64,000 nt of DNA. It comes from Tardiphaga sp. (lineage in GTDB: Bacteria; Pseudomonadota; Alphaproteobacteria; Rhizobiales; Xanthobacteraceae). This document shows positions 8,677-17,830 of the stretch, piece by piece; position 1 is the stretch's first letter; each line of letters opens with the position of its first letter. Made by a program: the position numbers and the translations under genes. The notes beneath the pieces are model-generated. The model worked only from the letters and a program-made list of their open reading frames with translations, was not told where the DNA came from and ran no database searches. The stretch covers positions 1 to 64,000 of the forward strand of contig NZ_JAQGJT010000156.1 in the NCBI RefSeq assembly GCF_028290495.1. Reading direction: 5' to 3'.

Positions 8677-9270
8677 TTACAGCTCGGGCTTTTGTCGCAC
8701 GATGACTTTGGTGCCGACCGGGATTCGGTCATACAGGTCGGAGACGTCGGCATTGACCAGCCGGAAGCAGCCGGACGAGATCGCGGTGCCGATCGTGTCG
8801 GGTTGGTTGGTGCCGTGGATGCGATACACGGTGGCGCCGAGATATAGCGCGCGGGCGCCCATCGGATTGCCGGGACCGCCCGCCATGAAGCGCGGCAGAT
8901 AGGGCTGCCGCGCGATCATCTCCGGCGGCGGCGTCCAGTCCGGCCATTCCGCCTTGCGCGAGATCTTCAGCAATCCCTGCCAGGTGAAGCCGTCGCGGCC
9001 GACGCCGATGCCGTAGCGCAGCGCGCGGCCATTGCCCTGCACGACATAGAGGTGACGGTCCGCGGTGGAGATGATGATCGTGCCCGGCGCTTCGGTGGTG
9101 CGGTACAGTACCATCTGCTTCTGGAATTCGGGCTCGAGCTGTACGGATTCGTCCGGCATCAGCCCGGGCTCGTCGCCGCGGTCGGACTTTTGCGCGAAAG
9201 CGGGCGCAGCGGCGAGGATCAGCCCGGCGGCGGCGATGATGGAAAGCCAGTGCGCGCGTGGGAAAGACAT
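8677..9270 (-). CDS. L,D-transpeptidase (YkuD domain)
   Basis: 197 residues with an N-terminal signal peptide (HWLSIIAAAGLILAAAPAFAQ). The YkuD core shows YRIHGTN, then ISSGCFRLVNADVSDLYDRIPVGTKVIV, containing the catalytic Cys of the S-x-GC-x-R motif and the upstream His. Such periplasmic enzymes make 3-3 crosslinks in peptidoglycan or attach proteins to it. AGGPGNPMGARALYLG before the His box is typical of the alphaproteobacterial expanded set. No partner genes are adjacent. Confidence 0.92.
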   Translation of the reverse strand: MSFPRAHWLSIIAAAGLILAAAPAFAQKSDRGDEPGLMPDESVQLEPEFQKQMVLYRTTEAPGTIIISTADRHLYVVQGNGRALRYGIGVGRDGFTWQGLLKISRKAEWPDWTPPPEMIARQPYLPRFMAGGPGNPMGARALYLGATVYRIHGTNQPDTIGTAISSGCFRLVNADVSDLYDRIPVGTKVIVRQKPEL

Positions 9271-9431
9271 CTCGCAAGTCTCCGTTCGTCATTTCGGCAG
9301 ATTTTACCACGGCCTTGTTAACGGTACCAGAGAGCGCGCCGCGCGCATGTCCAGGGCGCGGTGCGGCATCCTTCGCTGCTCCGCGGTGCCATGCTCGTAT
9401 TGCATCGCGTCCGAGGCAGGAGAGGTTACCG

Positions 9432-9560
9432 TTATTTGATCCATACCCTTATACCGTAACCGATGATTGCGACGGTTGCGACGCCGCCGGCCCACAGCGT
9501 GATGAACCACGCAAGGCGCTGCAGCAGCGGACGCTCTGTCTGGTGCGGGACGGGCGGCAT
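9432..9560 (-). CDS. DUF2474 small membrane subunit of cytochrome bd-type oxidase
   Basis: 42 residues, one membrane helix (LAWFITLWAGGVATVAIIGYGIRVWI) with basic ends. Its ATG (9560-9558) overlaps the cydB stop as TGATG, so it is translationally coupled. DUF2474 proteins occur directly after cydAB/cioAB and are the likely counterpart of CydX, which stabilises the haems of the oxidase. A longer in-frame reading upstream lies inside cydB and is rejected. Confidence 0.8.
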   Translation of the reverse strand: MPPVPHQTERPLLQRLAWFITLWAGGVATVAIIGYGIRVWIK

Positions 9561-10570
9561 CAGTGATATCCCGCGCCGGCCTGCACCTTGCCGCGAAACA
9601 CGTAATAGGCCCACCCGGTGTAAGCGAGGATCAGCGGCACCAGCACGCCGACGCCGTAACTCATGAACACCAGACTGTTGTCGGGCGCCGCCGCCTGCCA
9701 GATCGTGATGCTGTGCGGCACGATATAGGGCCACATGCTAATGCCCAGTCCGGCATAGGACAGCGCGAACAGCAGGAGCGACAGGAAGAACGGCCGGTAG
9801 TCCTGCCGCGCGGCCAGCGCCCGCAGCAGCAGCAACGTCACCACGCTCACGGCGATCGGCACCGGCGCAGTGGCCAGGACGTTGGGCCAGGCGAACCAGC
9901 GCGCGGCATATTCGGCGTTAAGGAACGGTGTTGCGAGACTCACCGCGCAGATGAAACCGAGCATCGCAAACAGCAGCCACCAGCTCATCGCATAGGCTCG
10001 TTCGCGCAATTCACCCTCGGTCTTCATCACCAGCCAGGTCGCGCCGAGCAGGCCGTAACCTGCGACCAGCGCAAGCCCGGTGAGCAGGCTGAACGGCGTC
10101 AGCCAGTCCCACCAGCCGCCACCATAGTGCCGGCCGCTGACGACGACGCCCTGCAGGATCGCGCCAAGCGCGACGCCTTGCGCCAGCGTCGCCAGCAGCG
10201 AGCCTCCGGCAAAGGCGATGTCCCACAGATTGCGCTCGCGCGTCGTGCGCCAGCGGAACTCAAATGCGACGCCGCGAAACACCAGCCCGAGCAGCATCGC
10301 AATGATCGGCGTGTACAGCGCCGGCATCAGCACGGCATAGGCGAGCGGAAACGCCGCCATCATTCCTCCGCCGCCCAGCACCAGCCAGGTCTCGTTGCCG
10401 TCCCACACGGGGGCGACGGTATTCATCATCACGTCGCGGTCTTCCTTTTTGGGAAACAGCGGAAACAGCATGCCGAGGCCGAGGTCGAAGCCGTCCATCA
10501 CGACATAGACGAACACAGCGAAGGCGATGATGAAGGCCCATACGGTGGCGATGTCGATCATGCCCGTCAT
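9560..10570 (-). CDS. cydB: Cytochrome d ubiquinol oxidase subunit II
   Basis: 336 residues, about nine membrane helices. The N-terminus carries the CydB pattern VYVVMDGFDLGLGMLFPL and the WDGNETWLVLGGGGMMAAFP motif, and the C-terminus GWAYYVFRGKV. CydB supports CydA structurally in the quinol-oxidising, O2-reducing complex of the inner membrane. It starts in a 4-base overlap with cydA and overlaps the DUF2474 start at its end, so the three genes form one operon. Confidence 0.95.
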   Translation of the reverse strand: MTGMIDIATVWAFIIAFAVFVYVVMDGFDLGLGMLFPLFPKKEDRDVMMNTVAPVWDGNETWLVLGGGGMMAAFPLAYAVLMPALYTPIIAMLLGLVFRGVAFEFRWRTTRERNLWDIAFAGGSLLATLAQGVALGAILQGVVVSGRHYGGGWWDWLTPFSLLTGLALVAGYGLLGATWLVMKTEGELRERAYAMSWWLLFAMLGFICAVSLATPFLNAEYAARWFAWPNVLATAPVPIAVSVVTLLLLRALAARQDYRPFFLSLLLFALSYAGLGISMWPYIVPHSITIWQAAAPDNSLVFMSYGVGVLVPLILAYTGWAYYVFRGKVQAGAGYH

Positions 10571-11970
10571 GATGCGTGTCCCTCCGGAGGCAGTACGGGC
10601 GCGATGCCAGCCGCACGCACCGGGGCTTCGCCGCGGGGGCCCTGTTCGCCGTGATGCGGTGGCGCCGCCATCAGCCGGAAAATGTAGATCGTGCCGGCGG
10701 CGAACACGATGAAGTAGACGATGATGAAAGCGACCAACGACGATCCAACCGCCGGTGCGGCCAATGGCGAAGCCGAATCGACGGTGCGCAGCAGGCCGAA
10801 CACCGTGAATGGCTGTCGCCCGGTTTCCGTCGTGATCCAGCCGGCCAGCACGGCGACGAAACCGGCCGGCCCCATCACCAGCGCGAAGAGATGCAGGAAG
10901 CGCGACTGGTACAACTCGCCGCGCCAGCGCATCAGCAGGCTGGTGAGACCGAGCCCGAGCATCAGGAAGCCGATGCCGACCATGATGCGGAACGACCAGA
11001 AGGTGATCGGCACCGGCGGCCAGTTTTCACGTGGCACGGTATCGAGCCCGGCGAGCGGCGCGTTGAGGTCGTGCTTGAGGATGAGCGACGACAGTTTAGG
11101 CACCTGCAGAGCATAATCGACGCGGGCCTCGCGCTGATTGGGCAGGCCGAACAGGATCAGCGGCGCGCCGTCGGGGTGGCTCTGATAGTGACCTTCCATC
11201 GCCATCACCTTGGCCGGCTGGTGTTCCAGCGTGTTGATGCCGTGCTGGTCGCCGGCCAAAATCTGCAGCGGCGCCACCAGTGTCGCCATCCACATCGCCA
11301 TCGAAAACATCACGCGGGGGCCGGCGAGCCGGAAGTCCCGCATCAGGTGAAACGCGCCGACGGCGCCGACCACCAGCGCCGTGGTGAGATAGGCCGCCAG
11401 CACCATGTGGACGAGGCGATACGGGAACGACGGGTTGAAGATAACCTTCCACCAGTCGACGGCGACGAATTGTCCGGCTTCGTTGATGGCGTAGCCGGCC
11501 GGCGTCTGCATCCAGGAGTTCGCCGACAGGATCCAGAACGCCGAAATGGCCGTGCCGATCGCGACCATCAGCGTGGCCGTGAAGTGCAATTTGTGGCCGA
11601 CGCGCTCCAGCCCGAACAGCATCACGCCGAGGAAGCCCGCCTCGAGAAAGAAGGCGGTGAGCACCTCGTAGGCCATCAGCGGGCCGATTACCGCGCCTGT
11701 CTTGTCGGCGAAGGCCGACCAGTTGGTACCGAATTGATAGGACATCACGATGCCCGAGACGACGCCCATGCCGAAGGCGACCGCGAAGATCTTGAGCCAG
11801 TAGTTGAACAGATTGAGGAATACTTCGCGGCCGGTCCACAACCACAGCCCCTCGAGCACCGCGAGATAACTGGCGAGCCCTATCGAGAACGCCGGGAAGA
11901 TGATGTGGAACGACATCGTGAACGCAAACTGCGCCCGCGCCAGCACGATCGCATCCCAGCCCTCGAACAT
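10567..11970 (-). CDS. cydA: Cytochrome d ubiquinol oxidase subunit I (CioA-like, short Q loop)
   Basis: 467 residues. Haem ligands expected from the family can be placed: His22 (SFHIIF), His188 (RLVHMVLA) and Met330 (FRIMVGIG), and the acidic pair Glu102/Glu110 (YEVLTAFFLEAGFLG). The GWITTETGRQPF motif is present. The quinol loop is short and the protein is 467 residues, like cyanide-insensitive CioA rather than the longer E. coli CydA. The complex lets the cell respire at low O2 or with haem-copper oxidases blocked. No FNR/FixK half-sites (TTGAT-N4-ATCAA) are visible in the upstream gap. Confidence 0.95.
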   Translation of the reverse strand: MFEGWDAIVLARAQFAFTMSFHIIFPAFSIGLASYLAVLEGLWLWTGREVFLNLFNYWLKIFAVAFGMGVVSGIVMSYQFGTNWSAFADKTGAVIGPLMAYEVLTAFFLEAGFLGVMLFGLERVGHKLHFTATLMVAIGTAISAFWILSANSWMQTPAGYAINEAGQFVAVDWWKVIFNPSFPYRLVHMVLAAYLTTALVVGAVGAFHLMRDFRLAGPRVMFSMAMWMATLVAPLQILAGDQHGINTLEHQPAKVMAMEGHYQSHPDGAPLILFGLPNQREARVDYALQVPKLSSLILKHDLNAPLAGLDTVPRENWPPVPITFWSFRIMVGIGFLMLGLGLTSLLMRWRGELYQSRFLHLFALVMGPAGFVAVLAGWITTETGRQPFTVFGLLRTVDSASPLAAPAVGSSLVAFIIVYFIVFAAGTIYIFRLMAAPPHHGEQGPRGEAPVRAAGIAPVLPPEGHAS

Positions 11971-12087
11971 CGCGCCACCCTCGTTCGGATCGGACTAAAT
12001 GATAACACGGCAGCCGCGCCGAGCCTATCGCGCCGCGGTGGACACGTTGTCCATGGGTGAAGGTCTCTCGCGCAGCAAACAGAGAGC

Positions 12088-12125
12088 AAAAAAAAGACCC
12101 GGAAGGGAGGCATCCCGTCCGGGTC
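12088..12125 (-). terminator. Rho-independent terminator of the sigma-factor gene
   Basis: Read on the minus strand, an 8-bp GACCCGGA/TCCGGGTC stem with a partly paired loop is followed by eight T residues. It begins 40 bases after the sigma-factor stop codon. Confidence 0.88.
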
Positions 12126-12165
12126 GAAGGCTGGAGGTTAAACGTAGAAAACTAAAATAGGTGGC

Positions 12166-12777
12166 TCACGCCGCGAGGCTATCGATGCCCGCGCTCTTCA
12201 GCAGTTCGGCAAGCTGCTTGCGGGCATAGAACATCCGGGTCTTCACGGTGGAGGCGGGGATCCCGATCAAGCCGGCGACCTCTTCGACCGATTTCTCATG
12301 GTAATAGACCAGGCTGACGATCTCGCGATGCGCCGGCGACAGTTTGGCGACACAGGCGCGCAGGATGGCGCTGGTGCGGCTGCGGTCTAGTGACGCCTCC
12401 GGCGTATCCGCCTGATCGGCGATCTGCATCACATCGTCCTGGTCGATGTCCTCGTGCTTGCGCTGGCGCAACGCAGTCAGCGCCTTGAAGCGTGCGATCG
12501 ACAGCAACCAGGTCGAAACCTGCGAACGGCCCTCGAACTGGCTGGCGGTGCGCCAGACGTCGAGGAATACCTGGCTGACCAGATCTTCCGCAGACGCGGT
12601 GTCGCGCAACATGCGCAGGACGAAGCGATAGACCCGCACATGGTGCCGGGCATACAGCGTGTGCATTGCAGTCCGGTCGCCGGTGGCAATCTTCTCCAGC
12701 AACATCTCGTCCGAGGTGGCGCGGGCAGCAAGGATACCTTGCTGGCCTGCGGCGTTGATGGCGATGACGTTCTGCAT
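12166..12777 (-). CDS. ECF-type RNA polymerase sigma factor
   Basis: 203 residues. Region 2 is seen as LYARHHVRVYRFVLRMLRD followed by AEDLVSQVFLDVWRTA, and region 4 as LSPAHREIVSLVYYHEKSVEEVAGLIGIPASTVKTRMFYARKQL. Region 3 is missing, as in ECF sigma factors. An ECF factor is normally held by a cognate anti-sigma factor, but none flanks this gene, which stands alone between cydAB and a two-component operon. A distinct ATG-proximal Shine-Dalgarno (GGGAG near 12785) supports the start. The signal it answers cannot be read from context. Confidence 0.9.
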   Translation of the reverse strand: MQNVIAINAAGQQGILAARATSDEMLLEKIATGDRTAMHTLYARHHVRVYRFVLRMLRDTASAEDLVSQVFLDVWRTASQFEGRSQVSTWLLSIARFKALTALRQRKHEDIDQDDVMQIADQADTPEASLDRSRTSAILRACVAKLSPAHREIVSLVYYHEKSVEEVAGLIGIPASTVKTRMFYARKQLAELLKSAGIDSLAA

Positions 12778-13054
12778 GATCGGCTCCCGTTGATGCCGCT
12801 CGGGCGGCTTCGTTGGGAGGAGTGTTAAGGAACTCCGGTTTCAGCACGTCTGCGCGACAAGCGGAAAATGGTTTCATGCCACCGGGGAATTGTGTCGTCG
12901 CACACCCCGCGACGAAACATTCAGGCATGAAATGTCAGCAATTTGAATGGCTTGATTACGCGATAACCGCCGTTTATGGCGGCCTTCCGTAGATCGGTAT
13001 TTGCTCGTCGGGCTGCAACCAAATCGAGGTTGACGTTTCGCGCCCCGATGAGGC

Positions 13055-13786
13055 TCAGGCCTTGTCGCCGGCCGGCGAGAACAGGTAGCCGCCGCCGCGG
13101 ATGGTGCGGATTACCGCGGGCCGCGTCGGATCCGGCTCGATCTTGCGGCGAATCCGCATGATGCGGAGATCAACCGCGCGGTCGAAAGCCTCGGCGTCGC
13201 GCGCATTGGCCAGTTCGAGCAGCCGCTCCCGCGACAACACCCGCTTCGGGTTGGCAGCAAATACCTTGAGCAGGCCGAATTCCGACGCCGTCAGCGGATG
13301 TTCGTTGCCCTCGTCGTCGCGCAGCGCCTGCGCTTCCAGATCGAGCCATTTGGTGCCGAACCGCACCAGATGGTCGCGGGTGGATTTCGCCGGGGCTTCG
13401 GCGGCTGCAGCTTTCGGCACGCTCCGCCGCAACACGGAACGGATTCGCGCCATCAGCTCGCGCAGCTCGCACGGCTTGGCGATGTAGTCGTCAGCGCCGA
13501 TCTCCAGGCCGACGACGCGGTCGATCGGGCTGGCGGTCGCGGTCAGCATGATCACCGGTACGTTGATGCGGCCCTTGAGGTCGCGGATGATCGACAGCCC
13601 GTCTTCCTCGGGCATGTTGAGATCGAGCACCACGAGGTCCGGCAGCTTGGTCTCGATCTCCGCGCGCAGGCTCGTGCCGCCGTCGCACAAGGTCACGGCG
13701 AAGCCGTGCATCTTGAGATAATCGCCGACCATTTCGCGGGCGGGCGCTTCGTCGTCGACGATGATGATGTGCGGGCTCTGGCTCAT
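13055..13786 (-). CDS. OmpR-family response regulator (third gene of a signalling operon)
   Basis: 243 residues. Receiver with VDDEAPARE, phosphoacceptor Asp in LVVLDLNMPEEDG, Thr in IMLTATAS and Lys in IAKPCELRELMARI. C-terminal winged helix with LTASEFGLLKVFAANPKRVLSRERLLELA and IRTIRGGGYLF. An Ala-rich linker (PKAAAAEAPAK) separates them. The start overlaps the upstream kinase stop by four bases, so it is coupled to the REC-kinase gene and is the expected DNA-binding output for both kinases of the operon. Confidence 0.93.
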   Translation of the reverse strand: MSQSPHIIIVDDEAPAREMVGDYLKMHGFAVTLCDGGTSLRAEIETKLPDLVVLDLNMPEEDGLSIIRDLKGRINVPVIMLTATASPIDRVVGLEIGADDYIAKPCELRELMARIRSVLRRSVPKAAAAEAPAKSTRDHLVRFGTKWLDLEAQALRDDEGNEHPLTASEFGLLKVFAANPKRVLSRERLLELANARDAEAFDRAVDLRIMRIRRKIEPDPTRPAVIRTIRGGGYLFSPAGDKA

Positions 13787-15534
13787 GTCACGCTTTCGGT
13801 TGTGGGCAGCGTGATGGTGAAGGTGGCGCCCTGCCCGGGGCCGGGGCTTTCGGCGGTAACCTCGCCGCCATGCATGTCGACGATGCGCTTGACGATGGAA
13901 AGGCCGAGGCCGGTGGAGCTTTCGCCGCCGGTCGGCTTGGCGGACAGCCGCTGGAAGCGGCCGAACAGCCGGTCGAGGTCTTCAGGCATCAGGCCCGCGC
14001 CTTCGTCACTGACGCTGATATTGATATCGATGCCGTCGCAGCTCACCGCCATCGTGATGCCGCCGCCGATCGGGCTGTACTTGATGGCATTGCTGACCAG
14101 GTTGTCGATGGCCTCGCGCATCCGGTCGGCGTCGCATGAAATGAATTCGCGATGCTCCGGGACCGCCACCGTGATCGCCTGCTGCTTGTTGACGGCGGAG
14201 GGCTTGTTGGCCTCGGCAACATCCGCGACCAGCGCGGAGATGTCGACAGGCTCGCGGCGGATGGTGATGTCGAAGGCATCCGCCATCGCGTCGTTGATCA
14301 AATGATCGACCATCGCAGTCAGCCGCTTGGTGGCGTCGCGGATGTGATCGACTTGAGCCGCGATATTCTCTTTCGGCGATCCCGCCCCGATCAGTTCGGT
14401 CAGCATCTCGGTCCGTCCCAGGATGACGCCGAGCGGGTTCTTCAGGTCGTGTGCGACGGTGCCGAGAATCTCGTTCTTGAAGCCGTTGGCGCGCTGCAGC
14501 CGCAGCCACTGCGCCGACAGACGGCGGTTGGCCTGCATCAAAGCGCGGGTGCGCTGCGCGACGCGGTCTTCGAGCTGGCTGTTGGCCTCGTGCAGTTGCT
14601 GGTACAAAATTACATTATCGAAAGCGATCGACAGCCGGCTGCCGAAGATCTCGACCAGCGCGCGGTCGGTCTCGGACAATTGCCGCTCGGCCTGCAGCAG
14701 CACCACCACCTCGCGGCCACTGCCGGTGCGGATGTACAGCACCGTGCGCTGGTCGGCGAAGTCGTGCTTGCGGCGGCGGAAAGCGTCTTCGACCATCAGC
14801 CGCAGATCCGGATCGAGCGATTGCGGCGTCGGGCAACCGATAAAGCGGCTGTAGCAGCCCGATCCCGCCAGCACCGCGAAATCGTCGCCGACCACGCCGC
14901 TGTCGCGCAGCACAAGTATTCCAGCGCAATCGACATTGAGCAACGACGCGATCTGCGTCAGTACGCCTTCGGCAAGCCGCTGCATCGACTTGAAGTCATA
15001 CAACGTGGACGCCGCGTCGATAATGATCTCCAGCCCGCGACGCGTCTGCACCATCCGCTCAAGCTGCTGGTAGCTGCGCAAGGCCGCGGTCAGCGAGGTG
15101 AACAGCTTGTCGGCGGTGAGTTCGGTCTTGGCCTTGTAGTCGTTGATGTCGTAGTCAACGATCACGCGGCGCTCCGGCGCCTGGCCGGGCTGGCCGGTGC
15201 GCAGGATGATGCGAACGGTCTCGTTGTGCAGTTCGTTGCGGATGAACTCGACGAGATCGAGGCCGGCGGCGTCGGTTTCCATGATGACGTCGAGCAGCAC
15301 CGCGGCGATATCCGGGTTGTCGCGCATCAGGGTCTCGCCTTCGGCCGCGGAATAGGCCGACAGGATCTCCAGCGACTGGCCGTTCAGCGAGTAGTCGCTG
15401 AGCGCAAAGCGCGTGCCTTCGTGGACCGCGTGATCGTCGTCGATCACCGCGATCTTCCATTTGCGCGCGGTGGATTCCACCGGCACTTCGCCGGCGTCTT
15501 CGATCAGATAGAGGACATCGTCCTGCTCGGCCAT
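13783..15534 (-). CDS. Receiver-DUF3369-histidine kinase (phosphorelay middle protein)
   Basis: 583 residues with an inverted order: N-terminal receiver (IAVIDDDHAVHEG, Asp in VLLDVIMETDAAG), a DUF3369 sensor region (about 170-310), a coiled coil ending in DRVAQRTRALMQANRRL, HisKA with LGTVAHDLKNPLGVILG, and HATPase_c with NAIKYSPIGGG, DEGAGLMP and STGLGLSIVKRIVDMHGG. No membrane segment, so it is cytoplasmic. It can receive phosphate from the membrane kinase encoded just upstream and pass it to the OmpR-type regulator. The start overlaps the upstream kinase gene by 31 bases. Confidence 0.9.
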   Translation of the reverse strand: MAEQDDVLYLIEDAGEVPVESTARKWKIAVIDDDHAVHEGTRFALSDYSLNGQSLEILSAYSAAEGETLMRDNPDIAAVLLDVIMETDAAGLDLVEFIRNELHNETVRIILRTGQPGQAPERRVIVDYDINDYKAKTELTADKLFTSLTAALRSYQQLERMVQTRRGLEIIIDAASTLYDFKSMQRLAEGVLTQIASLLNVDCAGILVLRDSGVVGDDFAVLAGSGCYSRFIGCPTPQSLDPDLRLMVEDAFRRRKHDFADQRTVLYIRTGSGREVVVLLQAERQLSETDRALVEIFGSRLSIAFDNVILYQQLHEANSQLEDRVAQRTRALMQANRRLSAQWLRLQRANGFKNEILGTVAHDLKNPLGVILGRTEMLTELIGAGSPKENIAAQVDHIRDATKRLTAMVDHLINDAMADAFDITIRREPVDISALVADVAEANKPSAVNKQQAITVAVPEHREFISCDADRMREAIDNLVSNAIKYSPIGGGITMAVSCDGIDINISVSDEGAGLMPEDLDRLFGRFQRLSAKPTGGESSTGLGLSIVKRIVDMHGGEVTAESPGPGQGATFTITLPTTESVT

Positions 15535-17678
15535 GGCGTGGTCCCGTCGGTTGTTCCCGCGGCGGTGGTAGCTCGCGGCATGATAATGCGAAAAGTAGTG
15601 CCTTGTCCCAGTCTTGACTCCAGCATCATCCGGCCTCCCAGTTGCTGGGTTACCAGATTGTAGACGATGTGCAGTCCAAGGCCGGTGCCGCCTTCGTTGC
15701 GGCGCGTCGTAAAGAACGGGTCGAACGCCTGGCGCTGCACGTCGGGCGTCATGCCGGCGCCATTGTCGGCGAAGCTGATCTCGATATCGTCGCCGCGCAA
15801 CCGGGCGGTCAGCGTGATCGCGCCGGGGCGGCCGTCGGGGAAGGCGTGGTTGGCGGCGTTCAGGAACAGGTTGGTCAGGATCTGGCCGTAGGAGCCGGGA
15901 TAGCCGTCAATCATCAGCCCATCCGGTACGTCCACCGTCAGCGTGATCGGCGACTTCTTCAGCACCGGGCGCAGGCTGGCGATGATCTGGTCGGTGGCTT
16001 CGGAGAGGCTGAACTGGCGCCGTTCGGCATGTGATCGATCCACCGCCACCTGTTTGAACGACTGGATCAATTCGGCGGCGCGCTGCAGGTTTGAGACCAG
16101 TTGCTGCGCTGCATCCTGCGATGTCCTCACGAATTCTTCGAGTTGCGAGCGGCGCAGCGGCGTGTTGCCGCGCAACTCGGCCTCGAACATTTCGGAGCGT
16201 CGGGCGAAGGAAGACGCCACCGTCAGGCTGATACCGATCGGATTGTTGACCTCATGCGCCACGCCGGCGACCAGCCCGCCCAATGCCGCCAGTCGTTCGG
16301 CGTCGATCAAATTCTGCTGCGCGGCATATAGTTCGAGCAGCGCGCTCTCGGCCTTTTCCTTCGACGCTCGCAATTCCCCTTCGGCATCGCGCCGGGCGAT
16401 GGCGTTCTGCCGGAAGACCTCGACGGACCTGGCCATCGCGCCGACTTCGTCGCGGGCGCCGGTGCCCAGCACCTGGCGGTCGAGGTGGCCGGAGGTGATG
16501 GCCCGCATCGAGCCCATGATCTGCTGCAGCGGCAGCCGGATGCTGAGCGCAATGACGATGCCGGCGATGATGATGACGAACAGGAAGAAGGTGGCGATCA
16601 GCAGCACATTGCGGGAAATACTCGCCAGCGTATGGTCGAAGGTCGTCTGCGCCTTCTGCTCGCGCTGCCGCATCAGGACCGACAGGCCGTCGATCGCAGC
16701 GATCGTATCGGCCTGGCTGGCGTCGATCGAGTTGCGCAGCAGGTCGGTGCGGCTGGTGAGTTGTTCGGAGAGTTTCCCTAGCCCCTCGCGCAGCGCGACC
16801 GCACGGTCCTTCAGCCGCTGCAAGGCGATCTTCTGCAGGTCGTTGTCGGCCTGCTCGGTCATCACCGGGATGGTGCGCTCGATCGTCTCGGTGTTGCGGC
16901 GGGCATCTTCGGCGGCGGCCGAGGCCAGCGACAGATAATAGGCATTGGCCGCCACCAACATCGCGGTGAAGGCCTCGCGGGATTTGCCGAATGTCGGCCA
17001 GATCAGCGCGTCGCGCTGGCCGGTGGCGCCCTCGATGATCGAATACAGCCCGGCCATGTCCTTGGCGGGCGCCAACACCTGCTCCTCATAGGTCCGGGCG
17101 ATGGTGGTCTGTAGGCTGCGCAATTCGCCGAATCCACTGAGAAAGCGCTCGGTAACGCGCTCCAGTTCCGCGACCGAGCCCGACAGCATCGGGTCGGTCG
17201 AGGCGCGGCTGCTCAGGGTGCCCAGCACCGCCTCGCGCAGCAGCAGGATTTCGGCGAACAGTTCGGGGCTTGGCTGGTTGATGTAGCGGTGGATCAGGTT
17301 TTGCAGCCGGCTGGTCTCGCTCTCCAGCAGCGCCAGGATCTGGTCGGACTGCCGGACCTGACGGACATCATCCCAGGCCGAGGACAGAACCTGCGAGCCG
17401 CTCCAGATCAGCCCGGCCAGCACCAGCACCACGGCAGAATTCAGCGAGGCGATCGACAGGATGCGCCAGCGGATCGGAATCGCGCGCACAAGCCCGATGA
17501 GGCCGGTCCGGCCCATGGCCCCCAGCCCCCTTTGCCGCTGCGAAACTCCACTGTCCTTGGTCGTCACCACGGGTATGTCACGCGACCTTGCAAAAGGTTC
17601 AAACGGGGCAGGCAGGGGACCGGCTGTGTGGCCGCTCCCCGATGCGGCAAGGATTTGCCGGGCGGCGGGCCGCGTCAA
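15504..17678 (-). CDS. Membrane sensor histidine kinase (TorS-like periplasmic sensor)
   Basis: 724 residues in the longest frame. Met55 at 17516, after a G-rich stretch, is the more likely start because it brings the first membrane helix (ILSIASLNSAVVLVLAGLIW) near the N-terminus. A long helical periplasmic region of about 280 residues follows, then a second helix (VLLIATFFLFVIIIAGIVIAL), HAMP, a coiled coil, HisKA with LVAGVAHEVNNPIGIS and HATPase_c with NAANHAF, DNGAGMTP and GTGLGLHIVYNLV. The helical sensor region is reminiscent of TorS, which reads a periplasmic binding protein. The divergent neighbour encodes such a binding protein. Confidence 0.9.
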   Translation of the reverse strand: MTRPAARQILAASGSGHTAGPLPAPFEPFARSRDIPVVTTKDSGVSQRQRGLGAMGRTGLIGLVRAIPIRWRILSIASLNSAVVLVLAGLIWSGSQVLSSAWDDVRQVRQSDQILALLESETSRLQNLIHRYINQPSPELFAEILLLREAVLGTLSSRASTDPMLSGSVAELERVTERFLSGFGELRSLQTTIARTYEEQVLAPAKDMAGLYSIIEGATGQRDALIWPTFGKSREAFTAMLVAANAYYLSLASAAAEDARRNTETIERTIPVMTEQADNDLQKIALQRLKDRAVALREGLGKLSEQLTSRTDLLRNSIDASQADTIAAIDGLSVLMRQREQKAQTTFDHTLASISRNVLLIATFFLFVIIIAGIVIALSIRLPLQQIMGSMRAITSGHLDRQVLGTGARDEVGAMARSVEVFRQNAIARRDAEGELRASKEKAESALLELYAAQQNLIDAERLAALGGLVAGVAHEVNNPIGISLTVASSFARRSEMFEAELRGNTPLRRSQLEEFVRTSQDAAQQLVSNLQRAAELIQSFKQVAVDRSHAERRQFSLSEATDQIIASLRPVLKKSPITLTVDVPDGLMIDGYPGSYGQILTNLFLNAANHAFPDGRPGAITLTARLRGDDIEISFADNGAGMTPDVQRQAFDPFFTTRRNEGGTGLGLHIVYNLVTQQLGGRMMLESRLGQGTTFRIIMPRATTAAGTTDGTTPWPSRTMSSI

Positions 17679-17830
17679 GCGGGCAGAACGGCCGGATCAT
17701 GAACTATTAAGTTACACCGGCCGACTGAACTATAGTTTCACTCCGAAAAAACTCCCCCTACAATCAAGACCGCTAACGCCGTCCGGCCGCAGCGCGGTTG
17801 TGTGCGGAACAGGTCAGAAGCAGGCAGGCG
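17679..17830. promoter_or_regulatory. Divergent promoter region between sensor kinase operon and UgpB-like gene
   Basis: This 152-base gap must carry promoters for both directions. A self-complementary AACTATAGTT sits at 17728-17737 in an AT-rich patch, with a related AACTAT at 17702-17707. These could be sites for the operon's OmpR-type regulator, which often uses short direct repeats. This is inference from position only. Confidence 0.35.

Noticed and set aside
10576..12060. 494-residue open frame opposite cydA.
   Set aside because: Arg/Gln/His-rich shadow of a GC-rich gene with no conserved pattern.
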